Below are positions 8,453 through 17,265 of a stretch of 64,000 nt of DNA, in pieces (position 1 is the stretch's first letter; each line of letters starts with the position of its first letter). The notes beneath the pieces are model-generated. The model saw nothing but the letters and a program-made list of their open reading frames with translations, was not told the DNA's origin and ran no database searches. This DNA comes from an uncultured delta proteobacterium. Lineage in GTDB: Bacteria > Desulfobacterota > Desulfobulbia > Desulfobulbales > Desulfocapsaceae. The stretch is from NCBI GenBank assembly GCA_903901335.1, contig CAIUQR010000130.1:21071-85070 (forward strand). Direction: 5' to 3'. The translations under genes and the position numbers were made by a program.

Positions 8453-10540
8453 ATGCGTTATTTTCTGCTTGGTTTCTTCTTTCGGTGGCAATACGGGTTC
8501 CCCGTCCTGCTCATCGTCTGCCTGCTCCTGACAGGCCAACAGTCCTGCTGGGCCACGGGGAGCGATGCCCAACCGGACCAGGTCACGGTGACGCTGAAGG
8601 CAGTCTTCACGGCGAAGGGCCATTTTTCGACCGGGCCCCCCATCACTGCCGATGACGATATAATAATCACCCTCTCCGAGACATCGACCTTTCGCGTCCG
8701 TTACGAATGGTATGAACAGAAGGTCGCTACGATCGAAAGCAATGAACTGCTCTCCTCGCACCACACAATCACGGTCGCAGGGAAAGGGAAGCTGATCCTG
8801 GGAGATGATCTGCCCACGCCGACCTGGACGTATGCGCCGGACGATAGGCATTCAACTAATTACTGCTCGGTCGGCTTCAACAAAGACAGCATTCATGGAG
8901 GCCTTACGCTTCTCAATTTCACCAAAACCGTGAAAATGATCTGCGCATTGCCCGATGACGGGCTTACCTCGTCCTATCCCATGGCCCCGTCAATAGCGAG
9001 TCAGACATTTGGAGACTGCGCCCTCAAACATCCGATCGACGAGATGAACAGAAGCGATGTGCATCTGCAGTTCGCCTTCATGTCGGATTCGGGCAATCGG
9101 AAGATCACCGATCATTTGAGCCACGAATACACCGATCTCTACGGCCCAGGAAAGCTCACGATCGACTACACTGTAGCCATGGGTCCGCCGGAAGAGCCGA
9201 AGGACCCGGAGGTTGAACTCCAGGAGATCGACCGGAAATGGCTTCCCGAGGACAACAACTCCTGGACCGCCCATGTTACCGTCAAGGGAGACAAGGATGC
9301 CGATGCCTTCCGGTTCACCCTCTACGACGTGAGCAAGGAGCCCGGCATATACTGCAACAGCCGTTATGACGGCACCGATCCGGACCTGAGTTTTGCGACA
9401 AACGCTCAGGGTTGGGATGTCGAGAAGAAAGGGGAGACGTGGGTAGCCACATCGGCTCAGGGAGGAAGGCAGGCAGACATTACGATCGACAGTCATGACT
9501 GGGGCGCCTGGGGGAAGGTGAAGGCCGAAGCGCAGATTGATGGCAAGTGGCGCCCGGCGAAAGTGTCGGGTGCACGGCTCGACCACGTCCGCATCCCTTA
9601 CGACGATGATGACGACCACATAGCAGACTCCTGGCAGGAGGATCACGCGAAGGGCAAGTCGGCAAAGGATGACAGCGGGAAGGAACCCGCAGACCAGGCC
9701 TCCGATGGCGACAGTATTTCCGTGTATGAGGCATACCGGGGTTTCACCGTTCTGGACGGTACGGGCGGCAAGAGCCACAAGAGGCTGGATCCCCGCCGGA
9801 AAGTCCTGTTCTACGTCGACCAGGGGAATATCCTCGACACGGGCATCTGGGAGAAAGCAAGCGGCATCACAGGGTATCGCCTGGGTCCGGACATGATTAA
9901 AGGAGGCGAAGGCGATGACCGCCGAATCGTCAACTTTAGAAAGGGTTACGCTCACGCAGGCGATAAATACTGCGTCGATCTTGAGAGTGTCCCCGGTCTG
10001 GTGGAAAAAGTTCAGTATAAGGATAAGCCGATTGGCAATATACTGCTTAACGGCTACGTTGACCAACAGGGAGATTCCCCTAAAGGCGCCGTTGTCTGTC
10101 GTGTTTTTCCCGATCGACTTGTCGCCTTTATCGATCGTCTTCCCGGCCTTCTGTCCGAAAGCCTCAACGATCCCGCATCGGAAAAGGGCGTGGCGCTCCA
10201 GAATGCCGGGGTGACCCCGGCAATGGCCCAGGCTGCATTGCAGGATCTGCAGAATCCGGCTGTCCGTTCGCAGTTAGCACGGCAGATAATTAGTATGACG
10301 GCGCTCCACGAGATGGGCCACGCCTGTGGCATAACGGGACACCGTGACGCCGAAGGCAAGGAGTGGGCGGATGGAGACCCGAAGTGCCCTATGAAATATA
10401 TGGATTATGTCGATAATCGTTACCTGGCTGTCTACCAGGTCCTCTTCGGCCTGAATGCTGCCTTGCCGAACCAGTTCGAGAAGTTCTGCAATACCGAGCC
10501 ATATAATTGCCGGAGGCAACTGAAGGTGAAGGATGAGTAG
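8453..10540 (+). CDS. Secreted metzincin-like putative zinc metalloprotease
   Basis: Predicted 695 residues with an N-terminal signal peptide (hydrophobic core around FPVLLIVCLLLTG, cleavage near QQSCWA). The C-terminal part contains HEMGHACGITGH at residues 619-630, close to the metzincin zinc site HExxHxxGxxH but with one extra residue before the third His. A downstream KCPMKYMDY could provide the Met-turn. An acidic Ca-binding type stretch (DDDDDHIADSWQEDHAKG, then SDGDSISVYEAYRGF) sits in the middle, like thrombospondin type 3 or EF-hand loops. The frame is open upstream to a TTG at 8390, but the ATG gives the better signal peptide. Substrate unknown; it likely acts outside the cytoplasm. 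Confidence 0.75.
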   Translation: MRYFLLGFFFRWQYGFPVLLIVCLLLTGQQSCWATGSDAQPDQVTVTLKAVFTAKGHFSTGPPITADDDIIITLSETSTFRVRYEWYEQKVATIESNELLSSHHTITVAGKGKLILGDDLPTPTWTYAPDDRHSTNYCSVGFNKDSIHGGLTLLNFTKTVKMICALPDDGLTSSYPMAPSIASQTFGDCALKHPIDEMNRSDVHLQFAFMSDSGNRKITDHLSHEYTDLYGPGKLTIDYTVAMGPPEEPKDPEVELQEIDRKWLPEDNNSWTAHVTVKGDKDADAFRFTLYDVSKEPGIYCNSRYDGTDPDLSFATNAQGWDVEKKGETWVATSAQGGRQADITIDSHDWGAWGKVKAEAQIDGKWRPAKVSGARLDHVRIPYDDDDDHIADSWQEDHAKGKSAKDDSGKEPADQASDGDSISVYEAYRGFTVLDGTGGKSHKRLDPRRKVLFYVDQGNILDTGIWEKASGITGYRLGPDMIKGGEGDDRRIVNFRKGYAHAGDKYCVDLESVPGLVEKVQYKDKPIGNILLNGYVDQQGDSPKGAVVCRVFPDRLVAFIDRLPGLLSESLNDPASEKGVALQNAGVTPAMAQAALQDLQNPAVRSQLARQIISMTALHEMGHACGITGHRDAEGKEWADGDPKCPMKYMDYVDNRYLAVYQVLFGLNAALPNQFEKFCNTEPYNCRRQLKVKDE

Positions 10541-10561
10541 CCTCCACCATTACGGATAAGC

Positions 10562-11119
10562 TCAAGGTTCCTCATATCTGAAACAACCGACGACATGATC
10601 GTTTACCATGCCGACGGCCTGCATGAATGCATAACAAATTGTTGCCCCGATGAACTTGAACCCTCTCTTCCGCAAATCTTTACTCATGACCTCCGACTCA
10701 GGAGTGCTTGAGGGAATATCAGCCATCTTTTCCCACGAGTTCCGGAGAGGTCTTCCATTCACAAACTGCCATATATAATGGTCAAAGCTTCCTGATTGTT
10801 CCTGTACCTTTAGAAAGGCTCTGGCGTTAGTGATGGCCGCGTTAATTTTGAGCCTGTTTCTTATAATCTCGGGATTAGAGAGCAATCGGGAAATATCATC
10901 CTCGGAGTATCGGGAGATCTTCCCGGCATCAAAATTGTCAAACGCTTTTCTATAACCTTCCCGCTTTTTAAGAATGGTGGACCAGCTCAGTCCGGCCTGC
11001 GCGCCTTCTAAAACCAGGAACTCGAACAGGCTTCTGTCGTCGTGAATTGCCACGCCCCATTCATTATCGTGATAGGACTGCTCCAACTCGCTCCTGTCGG
11101 CCCACTCACAACGTTTCAT
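10562..11119 (-). CDS. tag: DNA-3-methyladenine glycosylase I
   Basis: This 185-residue base-excision repair enzyme removes 3-methyladenine from alkylated DNA. It begins MKRCEWADRSELEQSYHDNEWG, giving zinc ligands Cys4 and His17, with His and Cys in NDHVVGCFRYEE completing the site. The segment FEFLVLEGAQAGLSWSTILKKRE is the Tag signature. Length is normal for the family, and GAGGT precedes the ATG. It converges with the metalloprotease gene (21 bases between stops). The diguanylate cyclase gene ends 50 bases further right on the same strand as its start side, so transcription is probably separate. Confidence 0.95.
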   Translation of the reverse strand: MKRCEWADRSELEQSYHDNEWGVAIHDDRSLFEFLVLEGAQAGLSWSTILKKREGYRKAFDNFDAGKISRYSEDDISRLLSNPEIIRNRLKINAAITNARAFLKVQEQSGSFDHYIWQFVNGRPLRNSWEKMADIPSSTPESEVMSKDLRKRGFKFIGATICYAFMQAVGMVNDHVVGCFRYEEP

Positions 11120-11169
11120 AGGTAAACCTCACTTGTTTCATTAGATGTATAAAGTGATGGAGCGTGAAG

Positions 11170-12942
11170 TCAGACCAGCGTCAGCAAGGTCTCGAACTGC
11201 TCAATCGGCACCGGTTTGCCGAACAGGTAGCCCTGAAAAATCTCACACCCCTTTTTTTTCAGGAGATTCTTCTGTGCTTCCGTTTCTACACCCTCAGCGA
11301 TGACATCCAGATTCAGGCTCCGGGCCATGGCGATGATGGTGCGCACAATAGCCTTATCGCTGTTATTGTCGACCAGGTTGCGGACAAACGATCGGTCGAT
11401 CTTAAGCTGATCGAGAGGAAGTTGTTTGAGATATTGCAAAGATGAATAGCCCTTGCCGAAGTCATCCAGTGAAAACCTGACACCAATTTCGTTGAGTGTC
11501 TTCATGGCCGCAACAATATCGTTGACGTTATCCAACAGCATGCCCTCGGTCAGTTCCAGCTTAAGTAGACCAGGGTTGACGGCATGGCGTTGCAGAACGG
11601 CTTTCACTTGCCCGACGAAATCGGTCTGGCGAAATTGTTTGGCGCTGATGTTCACCGAAAGGATAAGGTGACGGGTGAGGGGATTTTCTCGCCAGGCCTT
11701 GAGCTGGGAGCAAGCCGTCTCAAGCACCCATTGTCCAATAGGCTGGATCAACCCGGTTTCTTCCGCCAGCGGTATAAACTGGGAAGGAAGAATCAGGCCG
11801 TGTTCGGGGTGTATCCAGCGGATCAGCCCCTCAGCTCCAACGGGTTGGAACAAACCATCGACCTTGATTTGATAAAACAACTGAAACTCGTTGCGATCTA
11901 TCGCCTTGCGCAGTCCGGCTTCAAGAGATGTGCGTACATCGATGGCTGTCTGCATCTGCGGATCGAAAAACCGCAAGGCATTGCGCCCTGCCTTCTTCGC
12001 TTGATACATGGCAATGTCGGTTTGCTTGAGCAGTTCTTCGACCGTCTGCGAGTCTCGATTGAAAAGAGTGGCGCCGATGCTGGAAGAACAGTGATATTCA
12101 TACGAGTCCAGATGGTAAGGCTGGTCGAGAGTTTCCCGTATTTTCTCGCCGACAGCCTCTGTTTGAGCCGCCGCTTCCAGGGGGGCTTTGCTCAGGTGTT
12201 CCAGCATCACCACGAATTCGTCGCCGCCGATACGGGCGATGGTATCGCTCTCGCGTACGCAGGACTCCAAACGTTTAGCCGCCTGCTGCAACATCAAATC
12301 ACCCTTGTCGTGGCCCAGAGTATCGTTGAGGGTCTTGAAATTATCAATGTCAATGAAGAGCAGCGCCCCGGCCTGGCCGGTCCGCATTCTCGACACCAAT
12401 GCTTGCTGCAATCTCTCCAGAAGAAGCCGTCGATTCGGCAACCTGGTGAGCGGATCGCTGGTCGAGAGCGATTGCAACGCGATGTTCATTCTCTCGAGCT
12501 GTTCGTTCTGCAGGGCGAGTTTAAGGTTGATGAGCCTGAGTTCGTCTTCCCGGCATTTTCTGTCGTTGATATTGAATGACACGCCAATAAATCGCTTGGC
12601 GTGATGGGCGTCGTTGCTCTTCATGATCTTGCCGTAGTTGGCGTACCAGACCCAGGAACCGTTTTTGGCAAGCAACCTGAATTCGCTGCGGTATTGCGGC
12701 GTTGCTCCGGTCAGATGCTCGTTGATCGCCGCCCTGATCGCCGGGATATCGTCCGGATGAACGATGGAGAACATGTCCTCCATGAAGGCAAAGCTTTCCT
12801 TTTCGTTATAACCAAGCTCGGCAAAGGTTTTCAGCGCCTTGCGGGTTACCTCGCCCGAAACCAGATCGTTTTCCCAAAGATCGAGCCCGGCTGCTTCCAA
12901 AGCCAGCTCCAGGCGATCCTTGTTGTAATCCTCTTCGCTCAT
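11170..12942 (-). CDS. PAS-GGDEF-EAL cyclic-di-GMP signalling protein
   Basis: 590 residues. The N-terminal PAS/PAC sensor domain spans about 10-130. The diguanylate cyclase domain has intact GGDEF (239-243) and an inhibitory I-site RESD (230-233), five residues upstream. The C-terminal phosphodiesterase domain has EGL (371-373) where EAL is usual, while the downstream metal and catalytic motifs LTEGML, DDFGKGYSSL, KIDRSF and AEGVE are retained. Both making and breaking c-di-GMP are therefore possible. No membrane segment is seen, so it is cytoplasmic. The ATG is preceded by GGAG at 8 bases. The gene begins 22 bases after the stop of the DUF917 gene, indicating an operon. Confidence 0.92.
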   Translation of the reverse strand: MSEEDYNKDRLELALEAAGLDLWENDLVSGEVTRKALKTFAELGYNEKESFAFMEDMFSIVHPDDIPAIRAAINEHLTGATPQYRSEFRLLAKNGSWVWYANYGKIMKSNDAHHAKRFIGVSFNINDRKCREDELRLINLKLALQNEQLERMNIALQSLSTSDPLTRLPNRRLLLERLQQALVSRMRTGQAGALLFIDIDNFKTLNDTLGHDKGDLMLQQAAKRLESCVRESDTIARIGGDEFVVMLEHLSKAPLEAAAQTEAVGEKIRETLDQPYHLDSYEYHCSSSIGATLFNRDSQTVEELLKQTDIAMYQAKKAGRNALRFFDPQMQTAIDVRTSLEAGLRKAIDRNEFQLFYQIKVDGLFQPVGAEGLIRWIHPEHGLILPSQFIPLAEETGLIQPIGQWVLETACSQLKAWRENPLTRHLILSVNISAKQFRQTDFVGQVKAVLQRHAVNPGLLKLELTEGMLLDNVNDIVAAMKTLNEIGVRFSLDDFGKGYSSLQYLKQLPLDQLKIDRSFVRNLVDNNSDKAIVRTIIAMARSLNLDVIAEGVETEAQKNLLKKKGCEIFQGYLFGKPVPIEQFETLLTLV

Positions 12943-12964
12943 CGTCGCATCTCCCGAACCCGTT

Positions 12965-14152
12965 TCAACCGGAATACGGGAGGGCACCGGCATATCCGAT
13001 ACTCTGCAACAAACCGGCGAACGATGCTACAACACCGGTCGCTTTGGAGAGTCCCGGTGCCGCCTCGACCTTGATGACACTGACGGTACGTCCAGTGCTC
13101 TTGCCTGTGCCCGGATCGAAATACCCTGCCAGATCATCGGTCGCATTGGAGAAACCACGACCATTGCTTTCGGAGTAGTAGCAGATTGAATCCGGTGCGA
13201 TGATATCGGGCACGCTGCTCAGGCTCGAATACATGATCAGACTTTCGTTCAGGTTATAGATGGAGTGCGTTTCCGTGCTGCTGTTCTGATCGGGAGAGTT
13301 GTCCAGGCGGATGATGCCGGTGTCGAGAGAGCCGCTGGTCGTCGATTGCGTGACCGCCGTGATGTAGAAGTTGGTGACGACGGGCGTCGCCGCTCGTCCG
13401 GTAAGGTTCGCGATCCGTTGCGCGACTTGAGCCGTTGCAGGAGGCATTGCCGACGTTAGCAGGAACTGGCCAAGGGCCCAGGTTTGACTGAGTGTTCCGG
13501 CAAGGTAGTTGCCGGTCAAGGCAAAACCATTGCCCGGGTTGGATGGCCACAGCGCAATCCCCGAAAAACTCCCGAAGGCAGACACTATGCCGCCGGCCAG
13601 TGATTCAATCAGCGCCGCAGTCTTTGCATTCAAGGTGGCCGACTGCATTGTCGCTGGCGGTTTAGTGTCGTTGGCCAGCGAGCAGGGGCTCGCTGCAAGC
13701 GATGCGCTGCCGCCATAGGTGGTTTGGGGCAGTTCCGGCACGGCTCGCCCAGCACCGTCGCCATCGACAACCCATTGAATGGCATTGCCGGATTGAGCCG
13801 CCGCGAGGAGAGGGACAATCGAGTTGATCGCCCCTATTTCAACCGGAATGACGCATCCGAGCGTGGCACCCGTCGCCTGCTCAAAGGTGCTGACGGTATT
13901 GGCGATGGAGTTTTCCACCTCGGCCAGTGTCATGCAGTCGGCGGCATCCGGCGAACCCATCAGAGCCAGAACGCAGCAGTTTGTCATACCATCGTAATCC
14001 CGTACCGGAACGGTGCCTTTCCAGCCGGTGTCCGCCAGCTCCCGGAGTACGTTTACGGCGTCGCAATAGCTGCCGCCCCCGCCGCTGGCGAGGATTGCGG
14101 CACCCGCGGCAATGTATTGAAAATCGGTTATTCCATACTCATGAATGGCCAC
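12965..14152 (-). CDS. DUF917 family protein (thiohydantoin-desulfurase-like)
   Basis: 395 residues. The N-terminal segment ILASGGGGSYCDAVNVLREL and the GDGAGRAVPELPQTTYGG segment are DUF917 hallmarks; the domain is found in hydantoinase-related and S-methylthiohydantoin desulfurase-like proteins. The C-terminal third is rich in Ser, Thr and Asn and is not typical. The GTG start has GAAGGG seven bases upstream. It precedes the GGDEF-EAL gene in an apparent two-gene operon. A metabolic role in a cyclic-amide substrate is possible, but the actual substrate cannot be read from the sequence. Confidence 0.8.
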   Translation of the reverse strand: MAIHEYGITDFQYIAAGAAILASGGGGSYCDAVNVLRELADTGWKGTVPVRDYDGMTNCCVLALMGSPDAADCMTLAEVENSIANTVSTFEQATGATLGCVIPVEIGAINSIVPLLAAAQSGNAIQWVVDGDGAGRAVPELPQTTYGGSASLAASPCSLANDTKPPATMQSATLNAKTAALIESLAGGIVSAFGSFSGIALWPSNPGNGFALTGNYLAGTLSQTWALGQFLLTSAMPPATAQVAQRIANLTGRAATPVVTNFYITAVTQSTTSGSLDTGIIRLDNSPDQNSSTETHSIYNLNESLIMYSSLSSVPDIIAPDSICYYSESNGRGFSNATDDLAGYFDPGTGKSTGRTVSVIKVEAAPGLSKATGVVASFAGLLQSIGYAGALPYSG

Positions 14153-14402
14153 GGTTTACCCTTCCTGGTGAGGTGATAAATAATTCTTTTTTTTCGCACA
14201 CACATCAAGGGTCGCCCATAAAAAGGCCACTTGTCAATGAATAAAATCCCCCTTCAAGAAAAAACGCAACTTTTCCTTACAAGGATTCGCTACCCGGAGA
14301 CTGAGGGCAGCTTTCCGGGGGAGGGCTTCACACCCGCTGGATTACACGGCCTTGCCCGGCCGCACAAACGATTTGCCTTCCATTTACGTGGGTTATACCG
14401 TC

Positions 14403-15029
14403 TCATAGCTTGGGAATATGGAATCGGCTGATCATCAGCGAGCCTGAAACTGCGAACATAAGAACAAGTGGATGGAGTTTGAATCCGACAAAAGTGATCT
14501 CATGGAACCACAGGTTCTGGCCTACTGCGCCGGACCATGCCGCCAACGCGAGGACACCGACCAGGAGGATCGAAGACGGTATTGGTGTTCCTTCAAAGTA
14601 CTTCACTTTGCCGGTTCCCTGGGACAGTGTCTCTGCAGTGACGTTGTACCGGGCAAGGCGTGAAACGCCGCAGGCGACGAAGTAAGCCAGGACGACGCGG
14701 TCATAGAGACCCTGCATTCCACAACCATAGCCGATGATTGCGGGGGCTACTCCGAAGGAGATGACATCAGCAAGCGAGTCGAGTTCTCGACCCAGTATCG
14801 ACGATTTCTGCCTCCATCGGGCAATGCGGCCGTCCAGGATGTCGAATATCAGTGCAGCTACAACGAGGCTGCACGCGAAATAGACGTGTATGGCCTCATG
14901 CTGTTGGAGATACGTCATGCTGGAGAAGATTGCACCTGTGCCCGAGACAGCGTTTGCGAGGGTGAACCAGTCTGCCAAATGGAACTCTCGAATCATCGAG
15001 AACGGCTTTTTTGGGGTACTTGTCGTCAT
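14403..15029 (-). CDS. pssA: CDP-diacylglycerol-serine O-phosphatidyltransferase
   Basis: 208 residues. This membrane enzyme joins serine to CDP-diacylglycerol to make phosphatidylserine, the precursor of phosphatidylethanolamine. The CDP-alcohol phosphatidyltransferase motif is complete: DGRIAR, eight residues, GRELDSLAD, then VISFGVAPA. Several hydrophobic helices surround it. The chosen ATG, with AAGG about ten bases upstream, gives normal length; the frame is open a further 63 codons but that part looks non-coding. No phosphatidylserine decarboxylase is adjacent. Confidence 0.88.
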   Translation of the reverse strand: MTTSTPKKPFSMIREFHLADWFTLANAVSGTGAIFSSMTYLQQHEAIHVYFACSLVVAALIFDILDGRIARWRQKSSILGRELDSLADVISFGVAPAIIGYGCGMQGLYDRVVLAYFVACGVSRLARYNVTAETLSQGTGKVKYFEGTPIPSSILLVGVLALAAWSGAVGQNLWFHEITFVGFKLHPLVLMFAVSGSLMISRFHIPKL

Positions 15030-15265
15030 TGAATGTGCCTTTTGCGTTGTGCGTCGAGTGAGCGGATTCCGACCGCTGCCTCGACGACGAAGGAAGGAGA
15101 GCTGACTCAGTTTGTATGAACAAGGTTTTGTCAATTTTAAGTGGAATCTCTGCTTGTTTTTATGTATGTCGCTTACTTGCCGATGGGCAGAGAAGCAACC
15201 ATCGGGGAAGAGGACCATGTTGCATGATCCTTCTGCTTTTACACACCGGGCACCGAAGGTTGCAC

Positions 15266-15545
15266 TTATTTTCTTTCATTGGCTTTTTTATAGACCAGAT
15301 TTTTGTCTCTTTTCCCGATTGCAATTACCAAAACATAGATTTCTTCCTCGATTACTTCATAAACAAGACGGTAACCACTGGCTCTGAGTTTTATTTTGTA
15401 ATGGTTTTCAAAACCTGAAAGTTGACAACTGGGCACATGTGGAGACTCAAGACGTTCTTTTAACTTTTTCTTGAGTCTGAAGAGTATGGTCGAGCTTCTT
15501 CCATTCCTTAAGGGCTGTAGGGAGAAACTTTAACTTATAGCTCAT
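15266..15545 (-). pseudogene. RelE/ParE-type toxin, frameshifted
   Basis: The frame opens with MSYKLKFLPTALKEWKKLDHTL, overlapping the antitoxin stop by 11 bases, but runs into a TGA after 32 codons. The rest of a RelE-type toxin continues in another frame: KKKLKERLESPHV, LSGFENHYKIKLRASGYRLVY, IYVLVIAIGKRDKNLVYKKA. The switch lies near 15460, where a few bases (about five, by comparison with intact relatives I know) appear to be missing. RelE toxins cut mRNA in the ribosome, and this copy should be inactive. A sequencing error could also produce this. Confidence 0.8.
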
Positions 15546-15786
15546 CTAATGTTACTTCCACGGCTGAAATCTTTTCATACTGACGTTCTTTAACAATGAC
15601 TCCCAGTTGGTAGTTTTCTATTTTTTCGAGTAACGCTTCGTATGTCTTTGCCGGGACGAGATAAGCTGTTGGCCTATTATGATTAAGAATGGCAATAGGC
15701 TCACCGCCTGACTGTTCAATAAGGGCAGAAGGATTTTTCTTGAGTTCTGATATGCTTACTGAGCAATTCGCTAGTACGGATTCCAT
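15535..15786 (-). CDS. Phd/YefM-family antitoxin
   Basis: 83 residues from the second Met (ATG at 15786; another ATG lies two codons upstream). The fold signature is VSISELKKNPSALIEQSGGEPIAILNHNRPTAYLVP, a Phd/YefM DNA-binding N-terminus followed by an acidic toxin-binding tail. These antitoxins repress their own promoter together with the toxin. The toxin frame overlaps its 3' end by 11 bases, a typical coupling. Since the toxin is frameshifted, this may be a surviving solitary antitoxin. Confidence 0.88.
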   Translation of the reverse strand: MESVLANCSVSISELKKNPSALIEQSGGEPIAILNHNRPTAYLVPAKTYEALLEKIENYQLGVIVKERQYEKISAVEVTLDEL

Positions 15787-15793
15787 GATCACA

Positions 15794-15858
15794 CCTATAA
15801 TTTTTTATTTAGGTCACAAATATATACTTATTATAGGTCTTATTTTTGACACCAGCAA
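15794..15858 (-). promoter_or_regulatory. Promoter and palindromic operator of the antitoxin gene
   Basis: On the minus strand TTGCTG (15858-15853), 17 bases, then a perfect TATAAT (15835-15830) form a sigma-70-like promoter directed at the antitoxin. The repeat CCTATAAT (minus strand, 15837-15830) recurs inverted as ATTATAGG (15801-15794), spanning promoter and leader. Such pairs are usual Phd/RelB operators; binding is inferred. Confidence 0.55.
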
Positions 15859-15910
15859 GCTGTATTTTTGCACCATCGAGGCAGTGTAATTGGGGCCTTA
15901 ATTGGGGACT

Positions 15911-15929
15911 GGCTTGACAAATGGGTATT
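15911..15929 (+). repeat. RAYT-associated terminal repeat, left copy
   Basis: This reads GGCTTGACAAATGGGTATT. It overlaps the stop codon of the transposase and is matched, inverted, by the copy beyond the transposase start, with one mismatch. Confidence 0.7.
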
Positions 15930-16863
15930 ATAGAAATAGTTTCCTGATAGAGTTTACTTTATTTGTCAGCTCCTTGTCAGACTTCAACCTCCTGTCAAGT
16001 CGACTGGCGGCCTGACTTAATCCCGACAGGTCGCGTTTAAGTTTCCGACTGAGAGCTGTCAGATTAAGATACTCAAAATCACGGACAAGCAAGGCCACAA
16101 CCGCTCTCGGCTCCGATATCCGCTTTTGTCTGCTTCCCCCGCATAATTCGTCTTGACCAATTTGATAGTGTTCACAAACAGCCTGGATAACCAGATCCAG
16201 TGTCGTTCTCTGAATCATTTTCCGGGACGCTTCGGTAAAAGCCTTTTGAGCAAAACCGTCATCTCCAAGAATTTGCCCTTCAACATTGCCTTGATAAAAT
16301 TCCTTTCTGTGATCTTCATCCATCCCTTTCAAGACAAACTGCCGATACAATTCGATTGCCCTTTTCTTTTTCCCGGAAAATTGGGACAAGACCCAGTCTG
16401 TAGTCAACCAGGGAATGGAGAGATTTCCCAAATAAGCGGTATGACTGCTCCAGGGATATTCGTCCGGTGTTTTTACTATTCCGGCGCGAACGGGATTGTT
16501 ATGGATATAGCGGACAAGTTCCAGCAAATAGGAGTTGGCGTCTAGAAGAAGTGCCTTATAGCGCCCCTGAAACAGGTGCCCCGTTTGTTTTTTACGATGA
16601 TTGATGAATCGGGTATAACGAAAACTGACATTCTGCAGAATGCGGGATAACGAAACCCTACCGACTTGAATTACCAGATGCACATGGTTCGTCATCAGAC
16701 AGTAGGCATGGATTCGATGCTCGAATTTTTCTATGCCTTCCTGAAGAAGAAAAAAGAACCGGCTTCGGTCCTGTTCATCAAAAATGATATCATGCCCGGC
16801 GTTTCCCCGCAGAATGACATGATAGCAGGCGCCTGGATAATAGAGTCTTTTTTTGCGTGCCAT
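15928..16863 (-). CDS. REP-associated tyrosine transposase (Y1/IS200-like, RAYT)
   Basis: 311 residues. The N-terminal Y1 transposase domain begins RKKRLYYPGACYHVILRGN and has the HUH pair in MTNHVHLVIQ. LFQGRYKALL and LVRYIHNNPVRAGIV are family hallmarks, and a Tyr in the FRYTRF region is a candidate nucleophile. The C-terminal 100 residues look like a DnaA-type helix-turn-helix (RAVVALLVRDFEYLNLTALS). RAYTs are domesticated single-strand transposases that mobilise or maintain short palindromic REP elements; the short repeats found on both sides here fit that. Confidence 0.9.
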   Translation of the reverse strand: MARKKRLYYPGACYHVILRGNAGHDIIFDEQDRSRFFFLLQEGIEKFEHRIHAYCLMTNHVHLVIQVGRVSLSRILQNVSFRYTRFINHRKKQTGHLFQGRYKALLLDANSYLLELVRYIHNNPVRAGIVKTPDEYPWSSHTAYLGNLSIPWLTTDWVLSQFSGKKKRAIELYRQFVLKGMDEDHRKEFYQGNVEGQILGDDGFAQKAFTEASRKMIQRTTLDLVIQAVCEHYQIGQDELCGGSRQKRISEPRAVVALLVRDFEYLNLTALSRKLKRDLSGLSQAASRLDRRLKSDKELTNKVNSIRKLFL

Positions 16864-16883
16864 ACGTCATGAAATAGCAAGTA

Positions 16884-16902
16884 AATGCCCATTTGTCAAG
16901 CC
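16884..16902 (-). repeat. RAYT-associated terminal repeat, right copy
   Basis: On the minus strand this reads GGCTTGACAAATGGGCATT, an inverted match to the left copy at 15911-15929 with one difference. The two bracket the transposase gene closely. Confidence 0.7.
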
Positions 16903-17049
16903 TGACCCGAATGTGAATGTATGACCTCAATGTCCATTACTTTTGCAAAAACCTCAGCAGTAAATTTATTTGTTTAATTGATACATTACGTATCCTATAA
17001 TAACATATATCCAAAAAGGCAAAATCCCAAGACTAACATATACCAGCTT

Positions 17050-17103
17050 AGAGAGGCCCCAGGGTCAGAGAGGCCCCAGGGTCAGGCTTGACTTGTGGGT
17101 ATT
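17050..17103 (+). repeat. 17-bp tandem duplication plus third REP-like motif
   Basis: AGAGAGGCCCCAGGGTC occurs twice in tandem (17050-17066, 17067-17083), followed at once by GGCTTGACTTGTGGGTATT (17085-17103), a diverged direct copy of the left transposase repeat. GGGTCAGGCTTGAC-type strings are commonly seen at RAYT borders. The surrounding 16909-17265 stretch has no gene. Confidence 0.6.
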
Positions 17104-17220
17104 TGTTGTTGCCAAAAACAACCACTCCCCCCAATTCATGCGCAGGTGTGGCTTGATCCCCTATACATGGAGTTTGTCAATCCGTAAAAAGAATCAATCC
17201 AGCACCCGTTCTGTTCTGTT

Positions 17221-17251
17221 ACCCCGCAGGTGGCTTAGCCACCCGCCGGGT
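17221..17251. repeat. Imperfect palindrome
   Basis: The core GGTGGC-TTA-GCCACC (17229-17243) is flanked by partly complementary ACCCCGC and CGCCGGGT. It lies 15 bases past the stop of the minus-strand gene at 17266. It could be a transcript-end hairpin or another REP-type element; there is no T-run. Confidence 0.45.
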
Positions 17252-17265
17252 CAACATTTATTCTC

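Noticed and set aside
8990..10066. Minus-strand open frame of 358 codons inside the metalloprotease gene
   Set aside because: It is antisense to a protein with signal peptide and zinc motif and shows no recognisable domain.
11584..12579. Plus-strand open frame of 331 codons
   Set aside because: It lies opposite the GGDEF-EAL gene, whose motifs are intact; shadow frame.
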